DNA of 64,000 nucleotides from Streptomyces capitiformicae. GTDB taxonomy: Bacteria > Actinomycetota > Actinomycetes > Streptomycetales > Streptomycetaceae. A program made the position numbers and the translations under genes. Of the stretch, positions 9,204-28,388 are shown piece by piece. The DNA lies in assembly GCF_002214185.1 (NCBI RefSeq), contig NZ_CP022161.1, positions 10,547,486-10,611,485 on the forward strand, written 5' to 3'. The stretch's first letter is position 1. The number at the start of each line of letters is the position of its first letter. The notes beneath the pieces were generated by a model that ran no database searches, was not told the origin of the DNA, and was given only the letters and a program-made list of their open reading frames with translations.

Positions 9204-10411
9204 CGTCCGGTCTCCACCATCAAGGCCGGCTCGACGTCCAAGGCGAAGGTGCGCGCAATGCGCAGGTTGTCGTTGTAGTCGATCTCGTACACGCGTTTGC
9301 CTTTGGGGTCGTTGAGGTAGGCGCGGCTGCGGTCGACTTCGATGACCGGTCCCGCACTGCTGCCTTCGCGGTCGGCGTCGGGGGCGCCTGTCAGAAGCCG
9401 CTTCGTTTTGGAGACCTGCTTGCCGGTGGCGATGTCGTAGCCGTGGAGTGCTCCGTCGGTTTCAAGGACGATCAGGACGGAGCCCTCACCGGCGGTGTTG
9501 GCGGAGACGACTGGGCCGGTCTTCACCCGTGTCCACGTGCGCTCGCTGACGTCCAGGACCCACACCATCCGCTTCCCGGCCGGTGCCGTGAGCGTGTCGC
9601 TGCCGGGCCGGTGCCGGAAGGCCGTGGCCCGTTCCGCTTCGGATACGTCGCTGCCGTAGGGGATCTTCTCGGCGGTGAAGGTGCCGTCGTCCTCACGGAC
9701 GAGCAGGGCGCCGTCGGCGCAGCCGAGGACGATGCCGCGCCGGGTGACGGCGTCGCCCCGCACCTCCTCGCAGCGGGCGTCCGGCGACGCGGCCCGCCGG
9801 CCCTCGCGGTCGTACACCAGGACCTTCCCGTTGTCCGTGACGCCGAGCAGGTGCTCCGCGTACGGCACGACAGCTCCCACGTGCGTCCCGGGAAGCATGC
9901 GGGCGGAACCGACCTTGCCCTTCTCCAGACCGGCCCGGCGATAGATCCTGGTTCGACCCTCCTCGTCGGTCACCGCGGTGACGGCGGCATCGCTGCGGAC
10001 GCGGGTGCCCGGTCCTCCGGGCAGCCGGCCCACGTCACGTATCGCCGCGCTGTAGTAGTGGACGTGGTCGCCGTGGTCCACCATCCAGGCGCCGCCGTCC
10101 AGGACGCGCGTGCCGCCCCCGGTGTGGAAGTAGCCGAAGCGGCCGTCGGCGGTGAGCCCGGTGGTGTCCGTCGTCCGGGACACCTCGTGTGTCTTGCCGG
10201 TGATCAGATCGAGTACCCGGGTGTCGCCGGTGGCCGGGTCGTTGAGCAGCAGCCGCGACTGCTGCTCGGCCTTCTCCTGCGCCCCCTCGACGTAGCCGTG
10301 CGGAGCAGAGGCCGAGGCGGTGGCCCGCGGGGCGGACGCGGTGTCGTCGTGGCTCGCGCAACCCGTGGTGAGCAGGGAGATCGCCACGAGCGCGGCGGGC
10401 GCCCAAGGCAT
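9200..10411 (-). CDS. second AztD-like beta-propeller lipoprotein
   Basis: This 403-residue lipoprotein has signal MPWAPAALVAISLLTTGC-ASH followed by a propeller-like body (LLLNDPATGDTRVLDLITGK, YFHTGGGTRVLDGGAWMV, DGALHGYDIATGKQVSK, RAYLNDPKGKRVYEIDY). Its organisation and length parallel AztD at the other end of the operon but the sequences differ widely. It is therefore a diverged paralogue or a second metallochaperone/accessory. His-rich spots are MVDHGDHVHYY and GTHVGAVVPYAEHLL. It lies 31 bases downstream of aztB and overlaps aztC by 4 bases. The longer frame from 10540 would overlap aztB and lacks a signal peptide, so ATG 10411 was chosen. Confidence 0.75.
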   Translation of the reverse strand: MPWAPAALVAISLLTTGCASHDDTASAPRATASASAPHGYVEGAQEKAEQQSRLLLNDPATGDTRVLDLITGKTHEVSRTTDTTGLTADGRFGYFHTGGGTRVLDGGAWMVDHGDHVHYYSAAIRDVGRLPGGPGTRVRSDAAVTAVTDEEGRTRIYRRAGLEKGKVGSARMLPGTHVGAVVPYAEHLLGVTDNGKVLVYDREGRRAASPDARCEEVRGDAVTRRGIVLGCADGALLVREDDGTFTAEKIPYGSDVSEAERATAFRHRPGSDTLTAPAGKRMVWVLDVSERTWTRVKTGPVVSANTAGEGSVLIVLETDGALHGYDIATGKQVSKTKRLLTGAPDADREGSSAGPVIEVDRSRAYLNDPKGKRVYEIDYNDNLRIARTFALDVEPALMVETGR

Positions 10412-10442
10412 GACGTTACTTCGGACGAGCAAAGGGATCGCC

Positions 10443-11357
10443 TCAGGTTCTTTCAGTCGGTCGCCGTGGCGTGAGCGCCGAGGTGGCGCGCACGGCTGCG
10501 GAGTCGGTCGCCGTGGCGTGAGCGCCGAGGGAGCGCGCACGGCTGCGGTGGCGGAGGCCGGATGCCAGGTGGGAGAGGAAGAACAGGCTCACCGCGAGGG
10601 CCGAGATGGTCGCGCCGGCCGCGGTGCTCAGGTGCCAGGACAGCAGCAGGCCGCCGAAGGTGGCGGTGATGCCGAGGAGCGCCGCGAGGGCCATGACGCC
10701 CCGCACACTGCGCGCCCAGGGCAGCGCTGCGGCCGGCGGCGCAATGAGCAGGCCCAGCACCAGCAGCGTGCCCACGATGTGGAAGGAGGCGACGATGGCC
10801 AGCGCCAGCAAGCCGAGCAGCACGGCGTGGGCCAGGCGGGGCCGCAGGCCGAGCGTCTGGGCCTTGCGTGAGTCGAAGGCCAGGGCGAGGAAGGCCCGGT
10901 GGCCGAGGACCGAGACGGCCAGTGCCAGCAGCAGCGCCCCACCCAGCAGCAGCAGATCCTGCTCGCGGACGGCGAGGACGTCACCGAAGAGGAACCCGGT
11001 CAGGTCGACCGCGAAGGATTGCGAGCGCGACACGATGATGACACCGAGCGACAGCATCCCCACGAACAGCAGCCCGATCCCGGTGTCCTGGGACAGCCGC
11101 GGGGTGCGGCTGAGAGCCGTGACGCCGACGGTCATGACGGCCGCGCTCAGCAGCGCCCCCACCAGCAGGTTGCCGCCGAACAGCGCGGCGAGCGCGACTC
11201 CGGGCAGCAGCCCGTGCGACATGGCGTCACCGAGGAAGGCCATCCCCCTGAGCACCACCCAGGTGCCGGCCAGGGCACAGATCGCCGACACCAGCATCCC
11301 GCCCCACAGGGCCCTCTGCACGAAGGTCACCTCGAAGGGACCCGTCAACCACTCCAT
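10443..11357 (-). CDS. aztB: AztB: zinc ABC transporter permease (ABC-3 family)
   Basis: This 304-residue permease has eight to nine hydrophobic helices of the ABC-3 (ZnuB/MntB) family: GMLVSAICALAGTWVVLRGM, FLGDAMSHGLLPGVALA (the conserved DAxSHG motif) and IVGTLLVLGLLIAPPAAA. It moves Zn(II) handed over by AztC, powered by AztA. The C-terminus is odd. A 47 bp exact-boundary tandem duplication (10455-10548) replaces what looks like the original stop after HATATD, adding the basic tail SAAVRATSALTPRRPTERT. Divergent from aztA, with only 23 bases between the two start codons. Confidence 0.88.
   Translation of the reverse strand: MEWLTGPFEVTFVQRALWGGMLVSAICALAGTWVVLRGMAFLGDAMSHGLLPGVALAALFGGNLLVGALLSAAVMTVGVTALSRTPRLSQDTGIGLLFVGMLSLGVIIVSRSQSFAVDLTGFLFGDVLAVREQDLLLLGGALLLALAVSVLGHRAFLALAFDSRKAQTLGLRPRLAHAVLLGLLALAIVASFHIVGTLLVLGLLIAPPAAALPWARSVRGVMALAALLGITATFGGLLLSWHLSTAAGATISALAVSLFFLSHLASGLRHRSRARSLGAHATATDSAAVRATSALTPRRPTERT
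10455..10548. repeat. 47 bp tandem duplication at the aztB 3' end
   Basis: Two head-to-tail copies (10455-10501 and 10502-10548) differ at two positions only (GGTGG versus GGGAG). Because 47 is not a multiple of three, the second copy is read in another frame and moves the stop codon. Confidence 0.9.
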
Positions 11358-11387
11358 GTAAGCGCACTATAATGAAAACCATGTTCG
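11358..11387. promoter_or_regulatory. divergent aztB/aztA promoter with Zur-like box
   Basis: TATAAT at 11368-11373 is a perfect -10 on the plus strand. Its expected transcription start falls at the ATG at 11381, so aztA is probably leaderless. The overlapping TATAGT on the minus strand (11366-11371) would serve aztB, whose ATG is only a few bases downstream. TGAAAACCATGTTCG (11373-11387) resembles the Streptomyces Zur palindrome (TGAAAATGATTTTCA type) on its left arm, with a weaker right arm. Zinc repression of both operons is an inference. Confidence 0.55.
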
Positions 11388-12112
11388 AAACACAGGGGCG
11401 CTCTCCCGCCGTCGCCGAGATCCGGACGCCCCGCGTCCGCTTCACGGAGCTCTCCGCCGGATATCCCGGCCGCCCCGTTCTGCATCAACTCGACGCGGAG
11501 ATACCGGCGTTGGCGATCACGGCCCTCGTCGGCCCGAACGGGAGCGGGAAGTCCACCCTGCTCGGAGTCATGGCCGGAGTGATCCAACCCACATCAGGCC
11601 AGCTCCACCACGCCGGCGACCGGCCGGCGTTCGTCCCGCAGCGCAGCTCCGTCGCTGACGCACTGCCGCTCACGGTCAGGCAGACGGTGGAGATGGGACG
11701 CTGGAGCGACCGCGGGCCATGGCGCCGGCTGACACGGCAGGACCAGGCCACCGTGGACCAGGCCATGGAGAGGCTCGGCATCACCGAGCTCGCCACCCGC
11801 CAACTCGGAGAACTGTCCGGCGGACAGCGGCAACGCGCCCTGATCGCCCAAGGACTCGCCCAGGAATCGGACCTGCTCCTCCTGGACGAACCGACCACGG
11901 GCCTGGACCCGGAAGCAAGGGACCGGATCGCTGCGCTGCTGACGGAACTGGTCGCCGACGGAGTCACCGTCGTCCAAGCCACACACGACCTGGAAGCCGC
12001 ACGCTCGGCGGACGCCTGCCTCCTGCTCCGCGACGGTCAACTGGCAGGGCAGGGACACCCCGAGCAACTTCTCACCGGAGCAACGCTCGCCCGGATCTGG
12101 CAACCGGTGTGA
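11381..12112 (+). CDS. aztA: AztA: zinc ABC transporter ATPase
   Basis: A 243-residue ABC ATPase. Walker A GPNGSGKST, Q-loop FVPQR, signature LSGGQRQR, Walker B DLLLLDEPTTGLD and the switch His in ATHDLEA are all present and well placed. It energises AztB and is transcribed divergently from the aztB-C-D operon. ATG 11381 is preferred over ATG 11372 because the latter lies inside the -10 hexamer TATAAT. Confidence 0.9.
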   Translation: MFETQGRSPAVAEIRTPRVRFTELSAGYPGRPVLHQLDAEIPALAITALVGPNGSGKSTLLGVMAGVIQPTSGQLHHAGDRPAFVPQRSSVADALPLTVRQTVEMGRWSDRGPWRRLTRQDQATVDQAMERLGITELATRQLGELSGGQRQRALIAQGLAQESDLLLLDEPTTGLDPEARDRIAALLTELVADGVTVVQATHDLEAARSADACLLLRDGQLAGQGHPEQLLTGATLARIWQPV

Positions 12113-12194
12113 GACGACGGCCCCGCGCCCTTCGAGCGCACTCGCCCAGTCCCGCACCGAATCAGTTCACCGAAGTAGTGGCTAGGGGTGGGCC

Positions 12195-13185
12195 CTAGTA
12201 CTGCAACGGTGCTTGCCGTGATTGCTGGCCAGATCTGTCGTTGGTGGGGTTATGGGTGGGGACCTTGCCGATGTCAGGTTGTGGGCCGGCGAACTGGACG
12301 TGCTGCATGAGCGGTTCGTGCACCGGTTCAACCGGGAGGAGCCGCGTCAGTCGGCGCTGGCTTACATGAGAGGACTGATCGCGCCGCTGCAGCGCAAGAA
12401 CGGCTGGACGCTGGCGGAACAGGCCGGGCACGCGGGTCCCGATCGCATCCACCGGTTGCTGAACCGGATCGAGTGGGACGCCGACGACGTCCTGGACGAC
12501 GTACGTGACTACGTCGTGGAACACCTCGGCGACAGCGGGGCCGTTTTGATCGTCGATGACACCGGATTTCTGAAGAAGGGCATCCGTTCCGCCGGGGTGC
12601 AAAGGCAGTACTCCGGCACCACCGGACGCACGGAGAACTGCCAGATCGGTGTGTTCCTCGCCTGCGCCACCGACCGCGGACGCACGCTGATCGACCGCCG
12701 CCTGTATCTGCCCGCCTCCTGGACCAACGACCGGGATCGCTGCCGCCGGGCGGGCATCGACGACACGGTGGGGTTCGAGACGAAGGTGGCCATGGCCAAG
12801 GCGATGGTCCGCCAGGCGATCGCCGAGAAGGTCCCGTTCGGCTGGGTGACGGCGGACGCCGCCTACGGCTACAGCAAAGGGTGGCGGTTCGAGCTGGAGC
12901 AGGCCGACGTCTTCCATGTCATGGCCACCACCCGCCACGACACCGTCGTCACCCGCTGGGCACTCGACCACCCCGTGCACGAACTGTTTCCCGGCCTGCC
13001 ACGGCAGAAGTGGAAACGCCGCTCCTGCGGCGAGGGGGCCCACGGCCGGCGGGTCTACGACTGGGCCCGCGTCGAGGTGCGGCCCTGGCACCGCGAGGGC
13101 CGCCGGCACTGGGTTCTCGCCCGCCGCAGCGTGAGCAGGCCCGAGGAGATCTCCTACTACATCGCCTACTGCCCGGCCGACAGGA
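12195..13185 (+). mobile_element. truncated IS701-type insertion sequence (left end present, right end lost)
   Basis: The element starts at 12199 with TACTGCAACGGTGCTTGCCG, flanked on the left by CTAG (12195-12198), the usual target of IS701 relatives. The transposase follows, but near 13185 the sequence switches without a terminal repeat into PKS coding sequence. The transposase C-terminus, the right inverted repeat and one target copy are therefore missing. The deletion also removed the upstream part of the PKS. Confidence 0.85.
12252..13185 (+). pseudogene. IS701 family DDE transposase, C-terminally truncated
   Basis: From ATG 12252 about 310 residues of an IS701-type transposase remain: [51 protein letters not shown] (first catalytic Asp), [22 protein letters not shown], and [15 protein letters not shown] (second Asp). 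The third catalytic residue (Glu, in a '...RWxIEExF...' segment) and the last 100 or so residues are gone. After [13 protein letters not shown] the frame reads through out-of-frame PKS sequence. It is related to but distinct from the element at 26.8 kb. Confidence 0.88.
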
Positions 13186-24236
<11,051 letters not shown>

Positions 24237-24714
24237 GGACCGGCAGATTCCGCCCCGCCGCCACACCATCAGGCGACAGCAGAACCACTCAAAGACTCAC
24301 GAACCGCCCACTAAGAACTACCGGTATTCCACCAACCATCAGGTCGTCATCGACGCCGACACTCGACTGGTCGTCGTAGTCGGCCGGCCATTGCCCGGCA
24401 ACCGCAACGACTGCAAGGCATGGGCGGAATCTGGTGCCAAAGCCGCCGTCGGTCGGACCATCACAATCGCCGACGGCGGCTATCCCGGCACCGGGCTCGT
24501 CATCCCGCACCGTCGGGAGCGTGGGCAGACCGACCTCCCGGCCTGGAAGGAGGAACACAACCGTTCCCACAAACAGGTGCGTGCCCGCGTCGAGCATGTC
24601 TTCGCCCGCATGAAGACCTGGAAGATCCTTCGGGACTGCCGACTCAAAGGCGACGGCGTCCACCACGCCATGCTCGGCGTCGCCCGTCTGCACAACCTCG
24701 CTCTGACCGGGTGA
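24237..24714 (+). pseudogene. IS5 family (IS427-type) transposase, C-terminal half
   Basis: The frame reads [69 protein letters not shown] and HVFARMKTWKILRD, ending LARLHNLALTG at 24714. This is the second half of the DDE domain of IS5-group transposases (Asp in ADGGY, Glu in RVEHVFARMK). The N-terminal half and left terminal repeat are absent. The sequence is joined directly to the broken AT domain of the PKS, so this element or its deletion marks the breakpoint. No right terminal repeat was identified. Confidence 0.85.
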
Positions 24715-24735
24715 TCAAAGCAGAGACAGACCAGG

Positions 24736-25065
24736 TCAGACCGGATCAGGGTCAGCCAGCCGCGGAGGCCTCTGATGTCCGCAATCCAGCCGGGTGCCGT
24801 CGGCGTCAACGACTACGTAGTCGAGAACGACCTTGGTGGGGTCACCGCCCTCGTAGAGCCACACGGTGATGCAGTCCGTCGAGACGTAGGTGTCGAACCA
24901 GACGTCGATCCCTTCGGCCTCCGGCCCGACAGTAAGGGCCTCTCCAGGCTTCAGCCAGTAGTCCTCGCCGTACGGTTCGATGAAGAGACACAGCTCGCTG
25001 GCGCCCAAGTTCTTCACAGGCATCCTGCTGCGTCCCACCGGGCCCCCAAAGATCGCCATCCTCAC
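24736..25065 (-). CDS. small hypothetical protein
   Basis: This 109-residue protein (or 95 residues from ATG 25023) reads KNLGASELCLFIEPYGEDYWLKPGEALTVG ... YVSTDCITVWLYEGGDPTKVVLDY. It is acidic and soluble, with a beta-rich pattern like small cupin-like or metal-free barrel proteins. I do not recognise the family. The start is uncertain: GTG 25065 gives an extra arginine-rich stretch, and neither candidate has a strong ribosome binding site. It lies between the IS5 fragment and a lipoprotein gene on the same strand. Confidence 0.55.
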   Translation of the reverse strand: MRMAIFGGPVGRSRMPVKNLGASELCLFIEPYGEDYWLKPGEALTVGPEAEGIDVWFDTYVSTDCITVWLYEGGDPTKVVLDYVVVDADGTRLDCGHQRPPRLADPDPV

Positions 25066-25145
25066 GAAGGTCTACAGAGTAGCCGCGACGTCCTGACCAC
25101 CCCTGGGAGCCGTCGAAGGCCTCACGGGGGCTTTCGGGGCAAGCC

Positions 25146-25565
25146 TTAGGCACAGCCCGCCGGTTCATCCTCGGTCGGTACAAATTGCATCGTGGGCATC
25201 CCGGCGGCATCGAAATTGGCAGTATCCGGACCGATCAGAGTCATGTAGCCGGCGAGCCTCTGGCTGTCTTGTGAGCGCGGCTCCCCCTTGACCTGCTCAG
25301 CGCCGGGGAACACGGAGTCCAAAACCCACCAGCGGCCGTCGAACTTCACCCATTTGATCCCGCAGTGCGTATAGATATCGTACGGGTACGGCTTGTGCTG
25401 CTTGGGATCTGCCGGTCCTTCCTGCCACTTGCCCTCGACGACAGTACGGGCGGGCAGGGTTCGGCCGGCGGAGTCGTCACCCCGGTTGTCGGACGGTGAC
25501 GAGCACCCTGAGAGCAGCACCCCGGCACTCAGAAGCAGGACGGCGATATGGCGCGATATCTTCAT
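25146..25565 (-). CDS. hypothetical secreted lipoprotein
   Basis: A 139-residue protein with signal MKISRHIAVLLLSAGVLLSGC, lipobox LLSGC and a Ser/Asp-rich linker. A compact domain with many aromatic residues follows (YPYDIYTHCGIKWVKFDGRWWVLDSVFP). Two further Cys residues (HCG and the C-terminal GCA) could pair. The family is not recognised. It is transcribed towards the small hypothetical gene 80 bases downstream, possibly an operon. Confidence 0.75.
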   Translation of the reverse strand: MKISRHIAVLLLSAGVLLSGCSSPSDNRGDDSAGRTLPARTVVEGKWQEGPADPKQHKPYPYDIYTHCGIKWVKFDGRWWVLDSVFPGAEQVKGEPRSQDSQRLAGYMTLIGPDTANFDAAGMPTMQFVPTEDEPAGCA

Positions 25566-25752
25566 CCTCAGACGCTACAGGTACGCGTTCCGTTCGATCC
25601 CTGCCGGTTAAAAGACAAGCTCACCCCGCCGATGCCTACGCCGAAGTCCCCGCTCGGTCCGGTTGAACCGGATGCCGTCCCGGGGTCCCGGTAGTAACGG
25701 CCGCGGAAACAACGGATATCGCTGGCCAGCGGGGATGGGGGCTGGGTGGCGA

Positions 25753-26294
25753 TCAGTCTTCCTGTCCGACTTGTGCGGTGACGCTCTCGCGGTGTTTGCG
25801 TTGTTCCCGGTACAGGGTGGAGCGGCTCACCCCGAGCTCGGCGGCGACCTGCTCGGGGATCACGCCGTCCTTGATCCGTTGAGCGGCTCCAGCGCGGGTG
25901 GTCGCGTTCAGCATCGCCGGGCGCCCGGTCGGCAGGCCGCGGGCCTGCTTGGCGGCGCGGGCGCCGGCGGCGCGGAGTGCCGGGGCCGGGCTCGCTGGTG
26001 TCGACGGCGAGTTTGTCGCCGAGGGTACGCAGGTGGATGCCGCGCTGGGTGAGGTCGTGCACGAGGTTGAGGGTCTCGCGCATGTTGCGGCCGCCGGTCC
26101 AGGGTGAGCACGTTGATCCGGTCGCCGGGCCGGGCGAAGGCGAGCAGCACGGTCAGGCCCTCGCGGTCCATGTTCGCGCCGGTGCGCTTGTCGACGTAGA
26201 TGCGCTCCTCGGCGATTCCGGCGGCGCGCATCGCGTCGATCTGCCGGGCGAGGTCCTGCGCGGTGGTGCTGACTCTGCAATACGCGAGATCCAT
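25753..26294 (-). pseudogene. serine recombinase (resolvase/invertase), multiply frameshifted
   Basis: Three reading frames in succession carry one recombinase. MDLAYCRVSTTAQDLARQID (catalytic Ser in RVSTTAQ) to DRINVLTLDR is the first. MRETLNLVHDLTQRGIHLRTLGDKL continues in a second frame after a small deletion at about 26092. A third frame gives AKQARGLPTGRPAMLN and the DNA-binding HTH VIPEQVAAELGVSRSTLYREQ. About 35 residues of the catalytic domain are also missing between frames two and three. It is a dead Tn3-type resolvase, probably left from a transposon. Confidence 0.8.
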
Positions 26295-26333
26295 ACGGGC
26301 CGCCGTCCCACAACTTGACGCCGTGGTGCGGCT

Positions 26334-26437
26334 TCTGACACATGCTTGTGGCACCAGGTTTTGACACGGGCCGACCTGCGGGAACGTGATCACCGTTCGA
26401 TCACCGAAGTCCTGTGTCAGATCCATGCTTGTGAGAC
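26334..26437. repeat. possible res-like subsites upstream of the dead resolvase
   Basis: The 10-mer CATGCTTGTG occurs at 26341-26350 and 26424-26433, each beside TGACAC/GTGTCA-type half sites (CTTCTGACA, GTGTCAG, GAGACAC). Resolvase genes of Tn3-type transposons are usually preceded by such paired sites. This is suggestive only. Confidence 0.3.
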
Positions 26438-26576
26438 ACGCGATTGGAGTGCGCTGCCGCCCCGATTCCTGATCTTGACCGAATAGGTATCGCCTCGTAT
26501 GACACCAAATTGCACTCGGTCCTACTCGACCCAGATCCGACGCCGCCGGCCCGGCCGCCGCATCCGCCCGATGGAC

Positions 26577-26756
26577 CTACGCAAGCCGCACCCAGGCGCG
26601 GAACCTGGGGGTTCGACTATCCGGGTACCCCAGGACCCGCTCCAACTGCTCGGCGACCCAGGTCAGCGGCGGGTGTAGTTCGTCGACGCTGACCCGAAGG
26701 AGGGAGGCCTCCTCGGTCTCGGCGACACCCAGCATGAGGCGCTGCACCGCCGCCTC
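26577..26756 (-). pseudogene. C-terminal fragment of an unknown protein cut by IS701
   Basis: The minus strand reads EAAVQRLMLGVAETEEASLL, then RVSVDELHPPLTWVAEQLER, then VLGYPDSRTPRFRAWVRLA and a stop at 26577. The frame ends abruptly at the left end of the IS701-type element at 26757-26760, and I could not find its N-terminal part on the other side of the element. Function unknown. Confidence 0.45.
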
Positions 26757-28215
26757 CTAGTACTCCAGTCTGGTTTCGCGATCTTGCGGCCGTACCCGGC
26801 CGGGGACGGGTACGGCCACCGCGTGATCATCGGTTGGTGTGTGGACAAACGAAGATCGTGCGGTGGCCGCGGGCCATAGCGTAGACCCTGCCCGCTGGCG
26901 GGCGATGTTCGACCAGGTGATGGCCCGGATCGCGGGCCGGTTCGGCCGAGTTGAACCGAGGGCGAGTGCCCGCGCCTATCTGCTCGGGCTGCTGTCGAAG
27001 GCGGAGCGGAAGAACTGCTGGCAGCTGGCCGAACAGGCCGGCCTGGCCCGGCCGGGGCCGATGCAGCGGCTGCTGCGTTATGCCCGCTGGGACGCCGATG
27101 CCGTCCGTGACGACATCCGCGCCTATGCCGTCGAACACCTCGGCACCGACGGTGGTGTCCTGATCGTGGACGAGACCGGTTTCGTGAAGAAGGGCCACGC
27201 CTCGGCGGGAGTGCAGCGCCAGTACACCGGCACCGCGGGACGCATCGAGAACTCCCAGGTCGGGGTCTTCCTCGCCTGCGCCACCCGCCGGGGGGCGGAC
27301 GCTGATCGACCGCAGGCTCTGCCTGCCCGAGCACTCCTGGTGCGCTGACGCCGAGCGCCGCCACGCTGCCGGGATACCTGAAAAGATCCAGTTCGCGACC
27401 AAGCCCCGCCTGGCCTGGGAGATGATCGCCGCCGCGCTGGATGCCGGGGTGAAGGCACGGTGGGTGACCGGCGACGAAGTCTACGGGCAGGACCCGCAGC
27501 TCCTTGCCGCCCTGGAAGCCCGCGGCACCGGCTATGTGATGGCTGTTGCGTGCTCGACGCGGGTGCGGATCAACCACGGCCGCACCCCCGTCCGCGCGGA
27601 CACCGTCGCCGAGCGCCTGCCCGCCACCGCCTGGCAGCGGCACAGCGCCGGAGCCGGTGCGAAGGGCCCGCGCTACTACGACTGGGCCTGGGTCCACATC
27701 GGCAGCGACAGTCACCGCCATCTGCTGATCCGCCGCAACCGCACGACCGGCGAAGTCGCCTTCTACCTGTGCTGGTCACCCGCCACGGTCACTCTTGCGG
27801 AGCTGGTCCGCGTCGCCGGTGTCCGCTGGAGCGTCGAGGAGTCCTTCCAGGCCGCCAAGAGCCAGGTCGGACTCGACCACTACCAGGCCAGGCACTGGAC
27901 CTCCTGGCACCGGCACATCACCCTCGCCATGCTCGCCCTGGCCTTCCTGACCGCCCTCGCCGCCAGCTCAGCCCCCGAGCGACCCGCCCAGCCGGCCCAC
28001 CCCACCGGCAGCCACGGCCTGATCACGCTCACCGTGCCGGAGATCCGACACCTACTCGCCACCGTCTTCAACCCACCAGCCGCGTCAGCGGCGAAGCTGC
28101 TGCACTGGTCCAACTGGCGGCGACAACACCAGGAAACGGCCCGTCGCAGCCACTACCGACGACGCTCCAACGACGAACCGACTGGATAGATCACGAAACC
28201 GCATTGGAGTATCAG
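26757..28215 (+). mobile_element. IS701-type insertion sequence with both terminal repeats
   Basis: Terminal inverted repeats of 24 bp match at 20 positions: 26761-26784 (TACTCCAGTCTGGTTTCGCG...) and the complement of 28188-28211. The left flank is CTAG, the usual IS701 target. The right flank is TCAG, so no exact target duplication is present. It carries one transposase gene with a frameshift. Length is 1,451 bp between the repeats' outer ends. Confidence 0.85.
26839..28189 (+). pseudogene. IS701 family transposase with a frameshift
   Basis: GTG 26839 starts a complete IS701-type transposase in two frames. The first ends ...[11 protein letters not shown], then shifts in a run of six G (about 27291-27296). 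The second frame resumes [15 protein letters not shown] and holds WVTGDEVYGQDPQLLAALEARG (catalytic Asp), RWSVEESFQAAKSQVGLDHYQ (catalytic Glu) and HITLAMLALAFLTALAA. VLIVDETGFVKKGHASAGVQ in the first frame carries the first Asp. Removing one G would restore a full-length protein of about 450 residues. This could be a real inactivating insertion, a sequencing error in a homopolymer, or (less likely) translational slippage. Confidence 0.88.
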
Positions 28216-28388
28216 GCACCCCAGCCGCACGCGCCAAACAACACTCGCCCCCGAGTCATAAGGCGCCCCACCCGCAGTCGCCGAACCACAGTGCTCCCCG
28301 AGCTATCACGCGCCCACCCTCGCCGGCCCTCTCCACCCCCGAGTCCCAAGGCACCCGGCGGCGAGCGGAGCGCTTACGCTCGGTACCC
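28212..28388. other. spacer upstream of the cystathionine gamma-synthase gene
   Basis: About 175 C-rich bases between the IS701-type element and the next gene. No ribosome binding site precedes the ATG at 28389 (CGCTTACGCTCGGTACCC), so a leaderless transcript from a -10 such as TACGCT is possible. This marks the left edge of the conserved block. Confidence 0.35.

Noticed and set aside
12881..13185. N-terminal 100 residues of the long PKS frame as a real PKS start
   Set aside because: This stretch is an out-of-frame translation of the IS701 transposase; PKS similarity starts only at about 13186.
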